A stretch of 64,000 nucleotides of DNA, taken from NCBI GenBank assembly GCA_902788605.1, contig CADAKX010000003.1, positions 62,001-126,000 on the forward strand. The letters run 5' to 3'. Of the stretch, positions 21,083-29,921 are shown one piece after another. Position numbers and translations under genes: made by a program. The notes beneath the pieces were generated by a model. That model was not told where the DNA came from. It searched no databases and was given only the letters and a program-made list of their open reading frames with translations. Origin of the DNA: an uncultured Prevotellaceae bacterium. Its GTDB lineage: Bacteria; Bacteroidota; Bacteroidia; Bacteroidales; Bacteroidaceae. Position 1 is the first letter of the stretch; the number at the start of each line of letters is the position of its first letter.

Positions 21083-21109
21083 ATTGCAAACTACCGAATA
21101 GTTTGCAAT
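21083..21109 (-). terminator. Rho-independent terminator after the SPFH gene
   Basis: On the minus strand ATTGCAAACTA pairs perfectly with TAGTTTGCAAT (11 bp) across loop TTCGG and is followed at once by eight T. It ends the SPFH/NfeD unit and abuts the dapA -7 box. Confidence 0.85.
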
Positions 21110-21126
21110 CTTTTTATAGAATAAAA

Positions 21127-22080
21127 TTATTCTCCTTTAAACAATTCCTTGATTCCGCCTATGCTTCCCATCAAGTTGGTGGCTTCGTATGGCAGATATA
21201 CCGTCTTTGTCTTATCACCTTGTGCCAGTTCTTCCAGCATCTGGATATACTTCTGGGCCAGCAGATAGTTAGCCGGATTCGTGCTCTTGCCAACAGCTTC
21301 CGTAATCAGTTCGATAGCTTTTGCCTCGGCTTCAGCCTTGCGAATACGAGCCTGGGCTTCACCTTCAGCCTGAAGAATGGCCTGCTGCTTAGCAGCTTCA
21401 GCACGGTTGATGGTAGCTGTCTTCTCACCTTCTGATGCCAGGATTTCTGCAGCCTTCTCACCCTCTGATGTCAGAATCTGTGCACGCTTGTTACGCTCTG
21501 CCTGCATCTGCTTCTCCATGGCAGTAAGTACAGAAGATGGAGGTGTGATATCCTGCAGCTCCACGCGATTTACCTTGACACCCCATTTGTCTGTGGCATC
21601 ATCGAGTACCGCACGCAGTTTGGTGTTAATCGTGTCGCGTGAGGTCAGCGTCTCGTCCAGTTCCAACTCACCGATAATATTACGCAGCGTGGTTTGTGTC
21701 AACTTCTCGATAGCGTTTGGCAGGTTGTTGATTTCGTAGGTAGCCTTGAAAGGATCCATAATCTGGAAATACAACAGGGCATTGATCTCCATCTGGATGT
21801 TATCCTTGGTGATAACGTTCTGTTTGGGGAAGTCATAAACCTGCTCACGAAGGTCGATATTGTTTGAATAGACATAACGTCCATACTTCAGCACAACCAC
21901 ATTCTTAGCCTTATCCACAAATGGGATGATGAGGTTGATACCAGGTTTCAGCGTGGCATGATAGCGTCCCAGGCGTTCAATGATTTTTGTTTCCGACTGA
22001 GGAATAATTACCAAAGCCATCTTGGCAAAGAACAATACCAGGATTGCGGCTGCAATCAGAAAATACAATGATAGTTCCAT
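21127..22080 (-). CDS. SPFH/Band 7 (stomatin-like) membrane protein
   Basis: The 317-residue protein has an N-terminal membrane segment (residues 3-22), an SPFH domain (about 25-190) and a long Ala/Glu-rich coiled coil with EGEKAAEILASEGEKTAT. The family scaffolds membrane microdomains and often works with NfeD or FtsH-type proteases. It is followed by its own terminator and preceded 33 nt upstream by the NfeD-like gene, a standard bacterial pairing. Confidence 0.9.
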   Translation of the reverse strand: MELSLYFLIAAAILVLFFAKMALVIIPQSETKIIERLGRYHATLKPGINLIIPFVDKAKNVVVLKYGRYVYSNNIDLREQVYDFPKQNVITKDNIQMEINALLYFQIMDPFKATYEINNLPNAIEKLTQTTLRNIIGELELDETLTSRDTINTKLRAVLDDATDKWGVKVNRVELQDITPPSSVLTAMEKQMQAERNKRAQILTSEGEKAAEILASEGEKTATINRAEAAKQQAILQAEGEAQARIRKAEAEAKAIELITEAVGKSTNPANYLLAQKYIQMLEELAQGDKTKTVYLPYEATNLMGSIGGIKELFKGE

Positions 22081-22113
22081 AATTCTTGATAATTTTTAGT
22101 TATTAATGAATGA

Positions 22114-22560
22114 TTATAATCTCTCAACAGTAATGATGATACTTTCGCGTCCAATAACCTTAACACGTGTACCAACAGGTATATCCGAGTCTTCTGTAGA
22201 CACGGCTTTCCAGTCGTCACCACCAATAGCCACACGACCGTATCCACCAGCCTTTATCGTCTCGCTGACCACACCATGCTGTCCCAGTAAGGCATCCGCA
22301 TTACTCACTCGCTCTTCGTCAGCTTTGTGCAGATATCGCAAGGCGAAGGGGCGAATCTGGAAAATGCTTAATGCCGTCACAACGATAAACACCGCCAACT
22401 GTACATAGATATTGGCAAAAGGTGACACGATGGCAGAGCCACATGCTCCGATGGCGAAGCAGATGATGAAGAAGTCGCCTGACGACAATTCAAGAATCAA
22501 ACCAAGTACGGCTACTACTGCCCATACTTGCCACATATTCGCAGCTAAATACTCAATCAT
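22114..22560 (-). CDS. NfeD-like membrane protein
   Basis: The 148-residue protein has two or three membrane helices (about residues 10-75) and a C-terminal OB-like beta domain (about 85-148), containing LGQHGVVSETIKAGGYGRVA and GTRVKVIGRE. This is the short NfeD form without the ClpP-type protease part. NfeD proteins partner with SPFH proteins, and that partner is encoded directly downstream. Confidence 0.87.
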   Translation of the reverse strand: MIEYLAANMWQVWAVVAVLGLILELSSGDFFIICFAIGACGSAIVSPFANIYVQLAVFIVVTALSIFQIRPFALRYLHKADEERVSNADALLGQHGVVSETIKAGGYGRVAIGGDDWKAVSTEDSDIPVGTRVKVIGRESIIITVERL

Positions 22561-22586
22561 ACCTTTATCCTTTCTTTAATGTTAGT

Positions 22587-23267
22587 TTATAATGATAATA
22601 TGAACTCGTCCCAATCTCGCGTTGTCCCTTTCTTTCCGAAGATCTTCTGGAACAGTCGGCTACGCGTAGAAGCAACACTCTCCTTTGAGTGAACGGTCAA
22701 CGTCGCAATGTCCTTTGGCTGGATGCGAACCTTGATCAACAGACACACCCTGTAGTCTTGTTCTGACATAGGATATAGACTGTAGAGCTTTTCGGTAAAG
22801 CCGGTATATACATTATTGACGATTGCCGACAGCCTTTGCCAGTCTTCTTCGCTCAGGCTTTGTCCTTCAGCCAACCTGCTTTTCAGTCGCAAGTAAACAT
22901 CCGATTCAAAGATGGTTGTCTCTGCCTGCCTACGCTTTTCGTTATCGATGATAGCCATCGTGTTGGCATAGTCCAGCTTGGCCTTCTTTTCTTCCAGTTC
23001 CAGGCGGAGCATTGAGTTCTCGTCGCCCAGTTTCTTCAGCAATTCTTCCAGTTCCGCAATCTTCACCTTGTTCTGTTCGATGCTTCTCTGGCTTTTCTTC
23101 TCAATCTCTTCCTGTATCGCGTGTACCTTATTTAATCGCTGGCGCAGCAACAATATCTTTCGTCTACTGTTCTGAACAGTGACAATGAAGAGCACGATAT
23201 AGGTTATCGAACCTATAATGAGCAGGAATGCTTCACGCTGAGTCAATATGGTCATCAGTTGATTCAT
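22587..23267 (-). CDS. Membrane-anchored coiled-coil protein with C-terminal HTH
   Basis: From the ATG at 23267 the protein has 226 residues: one membrane helix (about 12-31), a coiled coil (about 35-110, rich in E, K and L), and a C-terminal helical region with SEQDYRVCLLIKVRIQPKDIATLTVHSKESVASTRSRLFQKIF. That region resembles the sigma region 4/LuxR-type HTH found at the end of many Bacteroidota membrane TPR regulators. It is quoted here only by its key positions 157-205. An upstream in-frame ATG would add six residues but lies across the promoter box. Its target is unknown; SPFH and NfeD lie downstream on the same strand. Confidence 0.7.
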   Translation of the reverse strand: MNQLMTILTQREAFLLIIGSITYIVLFIVTVQNSRRKILLLRQRLNKVHAIQEEIEKKSQRSIEQNKVKIAELEELLKKLGDENSMLRLELEEKKAKLDYANTMAIIDNEKRRQAETTIFESDVYLRLKSRLAEGQSLSEEDWQRLSAIVNNVYTGFTEKLYSLYPMSEQDYRVCLLIKVRIQPKDIATLTVHSKESVASTRSRLFQKIFGKKGTTRDWDEFILSL

Positions 23268-23271
23268 GTCG

Positions 23272-23303
23272 CAAAGGTAATGCAAAAATGCGAATTACGC
23301 AAA
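23272..23303 (-). promoter_or_regulatory. Bacteroidota promoter overlapping a terminator
   Basis: The -7 box TACCTTTG (23272-23279) and a TTTG element (23300-23303) are 20 nt apart on the minus strand. The -7 box ends only 4 nt from the ATG at 23267, so the transcript would start at or just inside the start codon. The TTTG element lies in the loop of the upstream terminator. Confidence 0.65.
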
Positions 23304-23331
23304 CTTTTTGATTCGCAATAATTCGCATTTT
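23285..23331 (-). terminator. Hairpin after the DMT transporter gene
   Basis: AAAATGCGAATTA (23285-23297) is perfectly complementary to TAATTCGCATTTT (23319-23331), with a 21-nt loop. On the minus strand it is followed by a short T-run. It would end the LysE-to-DMT run. Confidence 0.6.
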
Positions 23332-23366
23332 GTTTTTCGGTTTGCAAAAGTTTGCAAACAGGCAAT

Positions 23367-24284
23367 TTATCGACTTCCTATATACAGGAAAATCATTCCG
23401 AGGAGTACAAGAGCCAGGTCCACAGCCTTTGCTTTCAGGTTCTTTTCATGGAAGAGCATGGCTCCGCAGAGGAAAGACACGATGACACTTCCACGTCGAA
23501 TCATCGACACAATACTAATCATCGCCGCAGGTATACTTAATGCATAGAAGTACATGAAGTCGGCCGTTGACAGAAACACACTCACGCCGATAATCGCCCA
23601 ATCCCAATGAAAAGGTGTGGTCTCCTTGTGCTTAGGCCACCACAGTAGCAACAGCATGATGAGCATCATGAAGCATTGGTAGATGTTGTACCATGACTGA
23701 ACCATCATGCGGTCGAGCCCTACTCCACCCTCGCTTTCCGGTGCCATCAGGAACTTATCGTAAAGACCGCTTACAGCGCCAAGCATAGCTGCTCCTATAA
23801 TCATGTATATCCAGTGATCGTGCTTAAAGTCGATGCCCTCTTTCTTTCCGCTTCTGCTTAGCAACAAGAATGAGATAATAGCAAGCGACACACCTATCCA
23901 TTGCCATACGTTCAGTCGTTCGCCAAAAAAAAGTAAGGCGCCTATCAGCACCATGACAGGTCGCGTAGCATTGATAGGACCGACAATTGTCAAAGGCAGA
24001 TGCTTCATTCCGAAGTAGCCCAGCACCCACGAAGACAATACGATTAGCGCTTTCAGTACAATGTATTTGTGTACCTCCCATCCGCCACTGCCTACATGAA
24101 AGATGCTCCCATCAAGCACTTCTGTATATTCACTCAAGATGATGAAAGGCAGAAAGATGAGTGATGAGAACAACGTATTGAGAAATAAGATGGGAATGAC
24201 GGCGTTATCCCTAAGTGCTTTTTTCTTCAGCGAATCATAGATGCCCAGAAACGCTGCAGACAAAAATGCGAGTATTAACCACAT
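23367..24284 (-). CDS. EamA/DMT-family transporter
   Basis: The 305-residue membrane protein has about ten predicted transmembrane helices in two EamA-type halves. The first half contains VLGYFGMKHLPLTIVGPINATRPV split around residues 90-115, and the second half carries PAAMISIVSMIRRGSVIVSF near residue 260. The substrate cannot be read from sequence; the superfamily exports amino acids, nucleotide sugars and other metabolites. It starts 1 nt after truA. Confidence 0.85.
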   Translation of the reverse strand: MWLILAFLSAAFLGIYDSLKKKALRDNAVIPILFLNTLFSSLIFLPFIILSEYTEVLDGSIFHVGSGGWEVHKYIVLKALIVLSSWVLGYFGMKHLPLTIVGPINATRPVMVLIGALLFFGERLNVWQWIGVSLAIISFLLLSRSGKKEGIDFKHDHWIYMIIGAAMLGAVSGLYDKFLMAPESEGGVGLDRMMVQSWYNIYQCFMMLIMLLLLWWPKHKETTPFHWDWAIIGVSVFLSTADFMYFYALSIPAAMISIVSMIRRGSVIVSFLCGAMLFHEKNLKAKAVDLALVLLGMIFLYIGSR

Positions 24285-24285
24285 A

Positions 24286-25014
24286 TCAATATTTTATATC
24301 TACTAAGAACAAGGCATTCCCTGGCATCGACTCGCCTGCTTCTGTCCGACGCTTCCCCTCAATCACCTTGCGGAAGTCGTCAATGGTCATGCGTCCGCGT
24401 CCTACTTCTATCAGCGTGCCCACCACGGCGCGCACCATATTACGTAGAAAGCGATTGGCAGATATCTCGAAATACCACTTGGAAGGACTCGTCTGATGCC
24501 ATTCGGCACACGTTACATGACAGAGTGTCGTCTTGACATCGGCATGACTCTTACAGAAAGCTCCGAAGTCTTCGTATTCCAAGAGTATGCGAGCCGCCTC
24601 GTTCATCTTTTTAAAATCCAGCGGATAGTGTAATTCACAGGAGTAGTGACGTTCAAAAGGAGATTTCTCCGTGTGAATATAATAATAATAGGTACGTAGA
24701 GTAGCCGAGAAACGGGCATGCATATCGTCGCTCACAGGTTCGATATGTTGGATAGCGATATCCTGTGGCAGCAGCTTATTGAGTTTATAAGCCAGCTGCT
24801 TGCAGTCAATCTCACTTTCAATGTCAAAGTGAGCCACCATCATCTTGGCATGTACGCCAGCATCCGTTCTTCCGGCACCTGTTACAACGATCTCCTGCCG
24901 CAACAACAATGACAATCCCCGCTGCAATTCTCCTTGCACCGATATGCCATTGGGCTGAATCTGCCAGCCATGAAAGCGCGTTCCGTCGTAGCTTAATGTA
25001 ACGAAGTACCTCAT
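24286..25014 (-). CDS. truA: tRNA pseudouridine(38-40) synthase
   Basis: TruA converts uridines 38-40 of the tRNA anticodon arm to pseudouridine. The 242-residue protein has the catalytic Asp in GRTDAGVHA. FLRNMVRAVVGTLIEVGRG matches the conserved C-terminal motif. It lies 21 nt after prfC and 1 nt before the DMT gene. Confidence 0.95.
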   Translation of the reverse strand: MRYFVTLSYDGTRFHGWQIQPNGISVQGELQRGLSLLLRQEIVVTGAGRTDAGVHAKMMVAHFDIESEIDCKQLAYKLNKLLPQDIAIQHIEPVSDDMHARFSATLRTYYYYIHTEKSPFERHYSCELHYPLDFKKMNEAARILLEYEDFGAFCKSHADVKTTLCHVTCAEWHQTSPSKWYFEISANRFLRNMVRAVVGTLIEVGRGRMTIDDFRKVIEGKRRTEAGESMPGNALFLVDIKY

Positions 25015-25035
25015 CTTGAATGTTACAACAATCGT

Positions 25036-26625
25036 TTAGAACTCACTCGTAAAGTGGAACTGTATATGCTCGAAGTCCTGTTGTGCCATCGAAAGCACAT
25101 AACCAGAGTCGGCCAGGAAGACGTCTCTACCCTCCTTGTCCTTCGCCATATACTGATACTTACGCTTCTTGAAGTTCTCCAATTCCTGTTCGTTGTCGCT
25201 GCTGATCCAGCATGCCTTATACAGATGAACTGGTTCCCAGCGGCACTTGGCGTTGTATTCGTTCTCCAAGCGATACTGGATGACCTCGAACTGCAACTGT
25301 CCAACAGTACCAATAATCTTGCGTCCGTTGAACTGGTTGACAAAGAGCTGGGCCACACCTTCGTCCATCAACTGGTCGATACCCTTCTGTAGCTGCTTTG
25401 ACTTCATGGGGTCATCGTTCTCAATATATTTGAACAGCTCAGGCGAGAATGAAGGCAGACCACGGAAATGCAACTGTTCGCCCTCTGTAATCGTATCGCC
25501 AATCTTGAAGATGCCACCGGTATCGGGCAGACCTACGATATCGCCTGGCCATGCCTCGTCGATGGTACTCTTGCGCTGAGCCATAAACTGTGTTGGCGAA
25601 GTGAAGCGCATGGTTTTCCCCTGACGCACATGCAGGTAAGGCACATTTCTTTGGAACTTACCGCTACATACCTTACAGAAGGCAATACATGAGCGGTGAT
25701 TGGGGTCGATGTTGGCCGTAATCTTAAAGATAAAGCCAGTGAACTTAGCCTCCTCGGGCTGCACCTCGCGCTCCTCGGCCTTGGTAGGACGTGGAGAAGG
25801 CGCAATCTCTACGAAGCAGTTCAAGAGTTCCTGAACACCAAAGTTATTCAGAGCCGAACCAAAGAACACAGGAGCTACTTCTGCTGAGCGATAGGTCTCC
25901 ACGTCAAATTCGGGATAAACACCATCTACCAACTCCAGGTCCTCGCGCAGCTTATTAGCGTCGGTTTCCCCGACACGTTTGTCGAGCTCAGCAGAACTGA
26001 CCTCCACACAGACCTTCTCGGTGACGCGCTGCTTGTCAGGTGTAAACAGGTCGAGCTTGTGCTCATAGATATTATAGACACCCTTGAACTTAGCACCCTG
26101 GTTGATGGGCCAGCTCAAAGGACGTACCTTAATCTCCAGTTCCTGCTCCAGTTCATCCAGCAGGTCAAACGGGTCGCGACCCTCACGGTCCATCTTGTTG
26201 ACGAAGATGATAACAGGTGTCTTACGCATACGACAAACTGTCATCAGTTTACGTGTCTGGGTCTCTACGCCCTTGGCACCGTCAACCACGATAATAGCAG
26301 AGTCAACAGCAGTCAAAGTGCGGAAAGTATCCTCGGCAAAGTCCTGGTGACCTGGTGTATCCAGGATGTTCACCTTATATTCGATATCCTTGCCGTCGGG
26401 TGTATAATCAAACTCCATCACAGAGGTTGACACAGAGATACCACGCTGTTTCTCAATCTCCATCCAGTCACTGGTGGCACTCTTCTTAATCTTGTTGTTC
26501 TTTACTGCGCCAGCCACCTGGATCTGTCCGCCAAAAAGCAGAAACTTCTCAGTCAGGGTTGTCTTACCAGCGTCAGGGTGCGAAATAATCGCGAATGTTC
26601 TTCTACGTTCAATCTCTTGGTTCAT
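25036..26625 (-). CDS. prfC: Peptide chain release factor 3
   Basis: RF3 is a GTPase that recycles RF1/RF2 after termination. The 529-residue protein has the G motifs [18 protein letters not shown] and FVNKMDREG, and the RF3-type long C-terminal domain. Its length equals that of E. coli RF3. It starts 15 nt after the rhamnose reductase gene. Confidence 0.96.
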   Translation of the reverse strand: MNQEIERRRTFAIISHPDAGKTTLTEKFLLFGGQIQVAGAVKNNKIKKSATSDWMEIEKQRGISVSTSVMEFDYTPDGKDIEYKVNILDTPGHQDFAEDTFRTLTAVDSAIIVVDGAKGVETQTRKLMTVCRMRKTPVIIFVNKMDREGRDPFDLLDELEQELEIKVRPLSWPINQGAKFKGVYNIYEHKLDLFTPDKQRVTEKVCVEVSSAELDKRVGETDANKLREDLELVDGVYPEFDVETYRSAEVAPVFFGSALNNFGVQELLNCFVEIAPSPRPTKAEEREVQPEEAKFTGFIFKITANIDPNHRSCIAFCKVCSGKFQRNVPYLHVRQGKTMRFTSPTQFMAQRKSTIDEAWPGDIVGLPDTGGIFKIGDTITEGEQLHFRGLPSFSPELFKYIENDDPMKSKQLQKGIDQLMDEGVAQLFVNQFNGRKIIGTVGQLQFEVIQYRLENEYNAKCRWEPVHLYKACWISSDNEQELENFKKRKYQYMAKDKEGRDVFLADSGYVLSMAQQDFEHIQFHFTSEF

Positions 26626-26640
26626 TCTTCACAAAATGTA

Positions 26641-27504
26641 TTATTGCTTATCATTGAGAAGCTTGTTCACACAAACCTCCAAACTCTCCTCCCAATAGGG
26701 AATTTCTATATTGTATGTCTGTTTAATCTTTGTTTTATCCAGCACGCTGTAGTGAGGACGGGCTGCCGGTGTGGGATATTCCTCCGTATGCAATGGGCGC
26801 ACATGACATGTGCTGATACCTGCTATTCGATGGATGGCCTTGGTAAAGTCATACCATGATATAACACCTTCATTACTAAAATGATAGATACCGCTCACAA
26901 CACCATTACTGATAGCGGCAAAAATGGCCACAGCCAAATCATGAGCATAGGTTGGCGTACCTATCTGGTCGAAGATAACACCCAACTCAGCCTTCTCGCG
27001 ACCCAGACGAATCATGGTTTTCACGAAGTTGTTGCCGAAGGTGCTGTATAGCCAAGCCGTACGGATAATCATCGACTTCTTGCAGTTGTTTAATACAGCC
27101 TGCTCGCCTGCCAGTTTGGTGCGTCCATAAGTGCTGTTGGGACAAACAGGATCCGTCTCAACATACGGCTTGTGGTTGGTGCCGTCAAACACATAGTCTG
27201 TAGATACCTGAATCATCCATCCACCACTCTTTTCGATGGCTTCTGCCAGAAAGCCTGGTGCGTCAGCATTCAGCAGATGACAAAACTCTTGGTTCTCCTC
27301 GGCCTTGTCAACAGCCGTATATGCTGCACAGTTCACAATACCGTCAATGGCATTGTCGCCCACAAACTGCTCAATGGCTTCGCGGTTGGTGATGTCCAGC
27401 TCGGCCACATCCGTGTTAAAATAGGTGTGTTCAGGGTGCAGCTTCTCCAGCAACTGCATCTCGTTACCCAATTGTCCGTTGCATCCCGTAACAAGTATAT
27501 TCAT
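26641..27504 (-). CDS. rfbD: dTDP-4-dehydrorhamnose reductase
   Basis: RfbD reduces dTDP-4-dehydrorhamnose to dTDP-L-rhamnose, the last step of precursor synthesis for surface polysaccharide. The 287-residue SDR enzyme has the nucleotide-binding motif GCNGQLGNEM, STDYVFDG and the catalytic Y-xxx-K in STYGRTKLAGE. The other rfb genes are absent, so the gene is separated from the pathway here. DUF4924 lies 3 nt upstream. Confidence 0.93.
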   Translation of the reverse strand: MNILVTGCNGQLGNEMQLLEKLHPEHTYFNTDVAELDITNREAIEQFVGDNAIDGIVNCAAYTAVDKAEENQEFCHLLNADAPGFLAEAIEKSGGWMIQVSTDYVFDGTNHKPYVETDPVCPNSTYGRTKLAGEQAVLNNCKKSMIIRTAWLYSTFGNNFVKTMIRLGREKAELGVIFDQIGTPTYAHDLAVAIFAAISNGVVSGIYHFSNEGVISWYDFTKAIHRIAGISTCHVRPLHTEEYPTPAARPHYSVLDKTKIKQTYNIEIPYWEESLEVCVNKLLNDKQ

Positions 27505-27507
27505 ATC

Positions 27508-28050
27508 CTAAAACTCTAATGGTTCTTCTTTATCTTTCTTATAATAGTCTGACAGCATGCCAATAAAGGTCGAAACCTCCTTGACGGCGTGCTCCGTATT
27601 CGGTGTAATCTCCTTTTTCTGAAGTCTCAGCATCATCACGCCATAGAGCAGGTTCAGACAAGTTTCAATCTCTCCCACCTCTTTGTTTTCTCCGCGATTG
27701 CGCAGTTCCACGATAAAAGGCAGCACCTTATAGTACTCCGTATTATAGAATGGGAATTTGGGCGAACTGAGCAACTGCTGATGCAGTTCGGTGAGCAGCT
27801 GAAGCGTCACCTTGTTGATCTGCAGATGTCCCTGCTCGCGACAACCCTCCTCGTTCATCATCTTGATGAGATTGCCAAACCAGTCAGCTTCGTCCTCCTT
27901 TTTGTCATCATCGTAGTCAAAACGATCGATATATTCGCGACGAATGCGAGACAAAGAGCATCCGAAGGCGCGAATGGTATCCTCTACCTGCCACATATAA
28001 AGCAGGTATTCCGCAATATTATTCTTACGTAATTCCTGTGCAATAAACAT
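27508..28050 (-). CDS. DUF4924 family protein
   Basis: The 180-residue helical protein (MFIAQELRKNNIAEYLLYMW...) matches the Bacteroidota family DUF4924. I take the ATG at 28050 over an in-frame TTG two codons upstream. No catalytic residues or membrane helix are seen. The family often sits beside rfbD or transport genes in Bacteroidota, but no function is established. Confidence 0.8.
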   Translation of the reverse strand: MFIAQELRKNNIAEYLLYMWQVEDTIRAFGCSLSRIRREYIDRFDYDDDKKEDEADWFGNLIKMMNEEGCREQGHLQINKVTLQLLTELHQQLLSSPKFPFYNTEYYKVLPFIVELRNRGENKEVGEIETCLNLLYGVMMLRLQKKEITPNTEHAVKEVSTFIGMLSDYYKKDKEEPLEF

Positions 28051-28062
28051 AACCAAAGGGTG

Positions 28063-28734
28063 TTAGAATATATTATATAGGTGTAAGCTGGTCAGCGTGG
28101 AAAGCAGGATAACGACACTGCCCAGAATGACCACCATACCAATAATCTGATTAATGATACGAATGCCATAGGTGTCAAACTTGGTGCGAACCTTGTCAAT
28201 CAGCCAAGTGAGCCCCCACCACCATACCAAGGCACCAGCCACAATACTCACAAAGCCAACCATCATATCGATGGGTTTGTCGGGCTGGAGACCAAAGGCA
28301 AACTGGGCATAGAGTGCCATAAAGAGGAATATAATCAGGGGATTGCTCAATGTAACCAGGAAAGCCGTGATGCCATTGTGTGTCAATGTTCCCTTGTTCT
28401 GACCAGGTTTGCGCATATTCTTCGTGGGGTCCGTACGATACGTATAGAGTCCAAAGAACAGTAGCATCACGCTACCAGCAATCTGCAAATAGAATCGATT
28501 GGTGTCGTTGCTGACGAAATCAACAACCAGACCCATGCCCAATCCGGTGATGCCCGCATAGATGATATCGCTTAGGGCAGCGCCACAACCTGTGACGAAT
28601 CCATACCATCGTCCTTTGTTCAGCGTACGTTGAACACAAAGTACTCCTACAGGTCCCATTGGCGCAGAAGCAATAATGCCAATGAGCAATCCTTTGAATG
28701 CGATATCTAATATATTGGGTATGGTATGCAGCAT
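28063..28734 (-). CDS. LysE/RhtB-type exporter
   Basis: The 223-residue membrane protein has six predicted helices and the LysE signature near the N-terminus (APMGPVGVLCVQRTLNKG, about residues 24-41). The family exports amino acids and related small metabolites; the substrate is not evident. It is the first gene of the minus-strand run that continues to the DMT transporter. Confidence 0.87.
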   Translation of the reverse strand: MLHTIPNILDIAFKGLLIGIIASAPMGPVGVLCVQRTLNKGRWYGFVTGCGAALSDIIYAGITGLGMGLVVDFVSNDTNRFYLQIAGSVMLLFFGLYTYRTDPTKNMRKPGQNKGTLTHNGITAFLVTLSNPLIIFLFMALYAQFAFGLQPDKPIDMMVGFVSIVAGALVWWWGLTWLIDKVRTKFDTYGIRIINQIIGMVVILGSVVILLSTLTSLHLYNIF

Positions 28735-28742
28735 AGCGACTG

Positions 28743-28750
28743 CAAAGGTA
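28743..28750 (-). promoter_or_regulatory. -7 box for the LysE-rfbD-prfC-truA run
   Basis: TACCTTTG on the minus strand at 28743-28750 lies 8 nt upstream of the start at 28734, implying an extremely short or no leader. No good -33 element was seen. Confidence 0.5.
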
Positions 28751-28803
28751 CGCTTTTTTGAGGAGTTTATGGGCTATCTGGGAGTTAAAAGGAGTTAAAG
28801 GCC

Positions 28804-28833
28804 TTGAGTTTTGCAAAGATTATTGTAACTTTG
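28804..28833 (+). promoter_or_regulatory. Bacteroidota promoter for the ROK kinase gene
   Basis: TTG at 28804-28806, a 19-nt spacer and TAACTTTG at 28826-28833 fit the consensus. It lies 41 nt upstream of the ATG at 28875 and is divergent from the LysE-run promoter. It excludes use of an in-frame ATG at 28758. Confidence 0.75.
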
Positions 28834-28874
28834 CAGCAAACAATAATAACAATACTACACAAAACTTCATCGAT

Positions 28875-29861
28875 ATGAATGAACAAGCACTTTTAAAGCC
28901 ATATGTCATTGGCTTGGATTTGGGAGGAACCAATTCTGTTTTCGGCATTGTTGACGCCAGAGGCGATATTAAAGCCACCACCGCCATCAAGACTGGAGGC
29001 TATGAGAATGCTGAGGACTATGTCAATGCATGTATAAATGCCTTGCAACCTATCATCGAACAGGTGGGCGGCATCGAGAAGATTAAAGCCATGGGTATTG
29101 GTGCACCCAACGCCAATTATTACAGCGGAACGATTGAGTTTGCACCCAACTTGCCTTGGGCCCACAGCACAGTAGTGCCTTTGGCCAAGATGTTCAGCGA
29201 GCGTCTGAATAACATCCCCGTTGGTATGACCAATGATGCCAATGCAGCTGCCATTGGCGAAATGGTCTATGGCGTTGCTCGTGGCATGAAAAACTTCATC
29301 GTCATCACTTTGGGAACAGGTGTCGGTTCTGGCATTGTGGTCAACGGACAGTTGCTTTACGGACACGATGGCTTTGCTGGCGAGTTGGGTCACGTCACCA
29401 TGGTTCGCGGCGAGTCTGGTCGTCTCTGTGGATGCGGACGTACGGGTTGTCTCGAAGCTTACTGCTCTGCCACAGGTGTTGCACGTACTGCTCGCGAGTT
29501 GCTGACCACCACCGACCGTCCCTCTATCCTGCGCGACATGAATATCGACGATATCACCTCGCTCGATGTGAGTATTGCTGCTGGCAAGGGAGATGTGCTG
29601 GCTAAGGAAATCTATGATTTCACCGGCAAGATGCTGGGTGAGGCTTGTGCCGACTTTGCTGCCTTCTCGTCACCCGAGGCCTTCATCTTCTTTGGTGGTA
29701 TGGTCAAGGCAGGTGAACTGATTATGAAGCCTATCCGCGAAGCCTACGAGGCTCATGTCATGGAAATCTTCAAGGGCAAGGCCAAGTTCCTCATCAGCGG
29801 ACTTGATGGCGCTTCGGCAGCCGTACTTGGCGCTTCGGCTGTTGGTTGGGAGATTCAATAA
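28875..29861 (+). CDS. ROK-family sugar kinase (glucokinase-like)
   Basis: The 328-residue protein has the ATP phosphate motif GLDLGGTNSVFGIVDARG and the ROK zinc signature LCGCGRTGCLEAYCS, preceded by the catalytic-region GHVTM. ROK kinases phosphorylate glucose, mannose, N-acetylglucosamine or related sugars. Bacteroidota glucokinases look like this, but the sugar cannot be fixed by eye. There is no DNA-binding domain, so it is a kinase and not a ROK repressor. Confidence 0.88.
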   Translation: MNEQALLKPYVIGLDLGGTNSVFGIVDARGDIKATTAIKTGGYENAEDYVNACINALQPIIEQVGGIEKIKAMGIGAPNANYYSGTIEFAPNLPWAHSTVVPLAKMFSERLNNIPVGMTNDANAAAIGEMVYGVARGMKNFIVITLGTGVGSGIVVNGQLLYGHDGFAGELGHVTMVRGESGRLCGCGRTGCLEAYCSATGVARTARELLTTTDRPSILRDMNIDDITSLDVSIAAGKGDVLAKEIYDFTGKMLGEACADFAAFSSPEAFIFFGGMVKAGELIMKPIREAYEAHVMEIFKGKAKFLISGLDGASAAVLGASAVGWEIQ

Positions 29862-29879
29862 GTAACAATAATCATTTAG

Positions 29880-29910
29880 GGGGCTGGCTTGTCGCTGGCC
29901 CCATCTTTTT
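29880..29910 (+). terminator. Terminator after the ROK kinase gene
   Basis: A 9-bp GC-rich stem with two G-U pairs (GGGGCTGGC against GCTGGCCCC) and a 5-nt loop is followed by ATCTTTTT. It lies between the kinase stop and the next gene. Confidence 0.7.
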
Positions 29911-29921
29911 GCTGAAATCCT

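Noticed and set aside
28758-28874. Longer N-terminus of the ROK kinase
   Set aside because: The promoter boxes at 28804-28833 lie inside this stretch, and the sequence encodes a poly-Asn-rich segment unlike the family.
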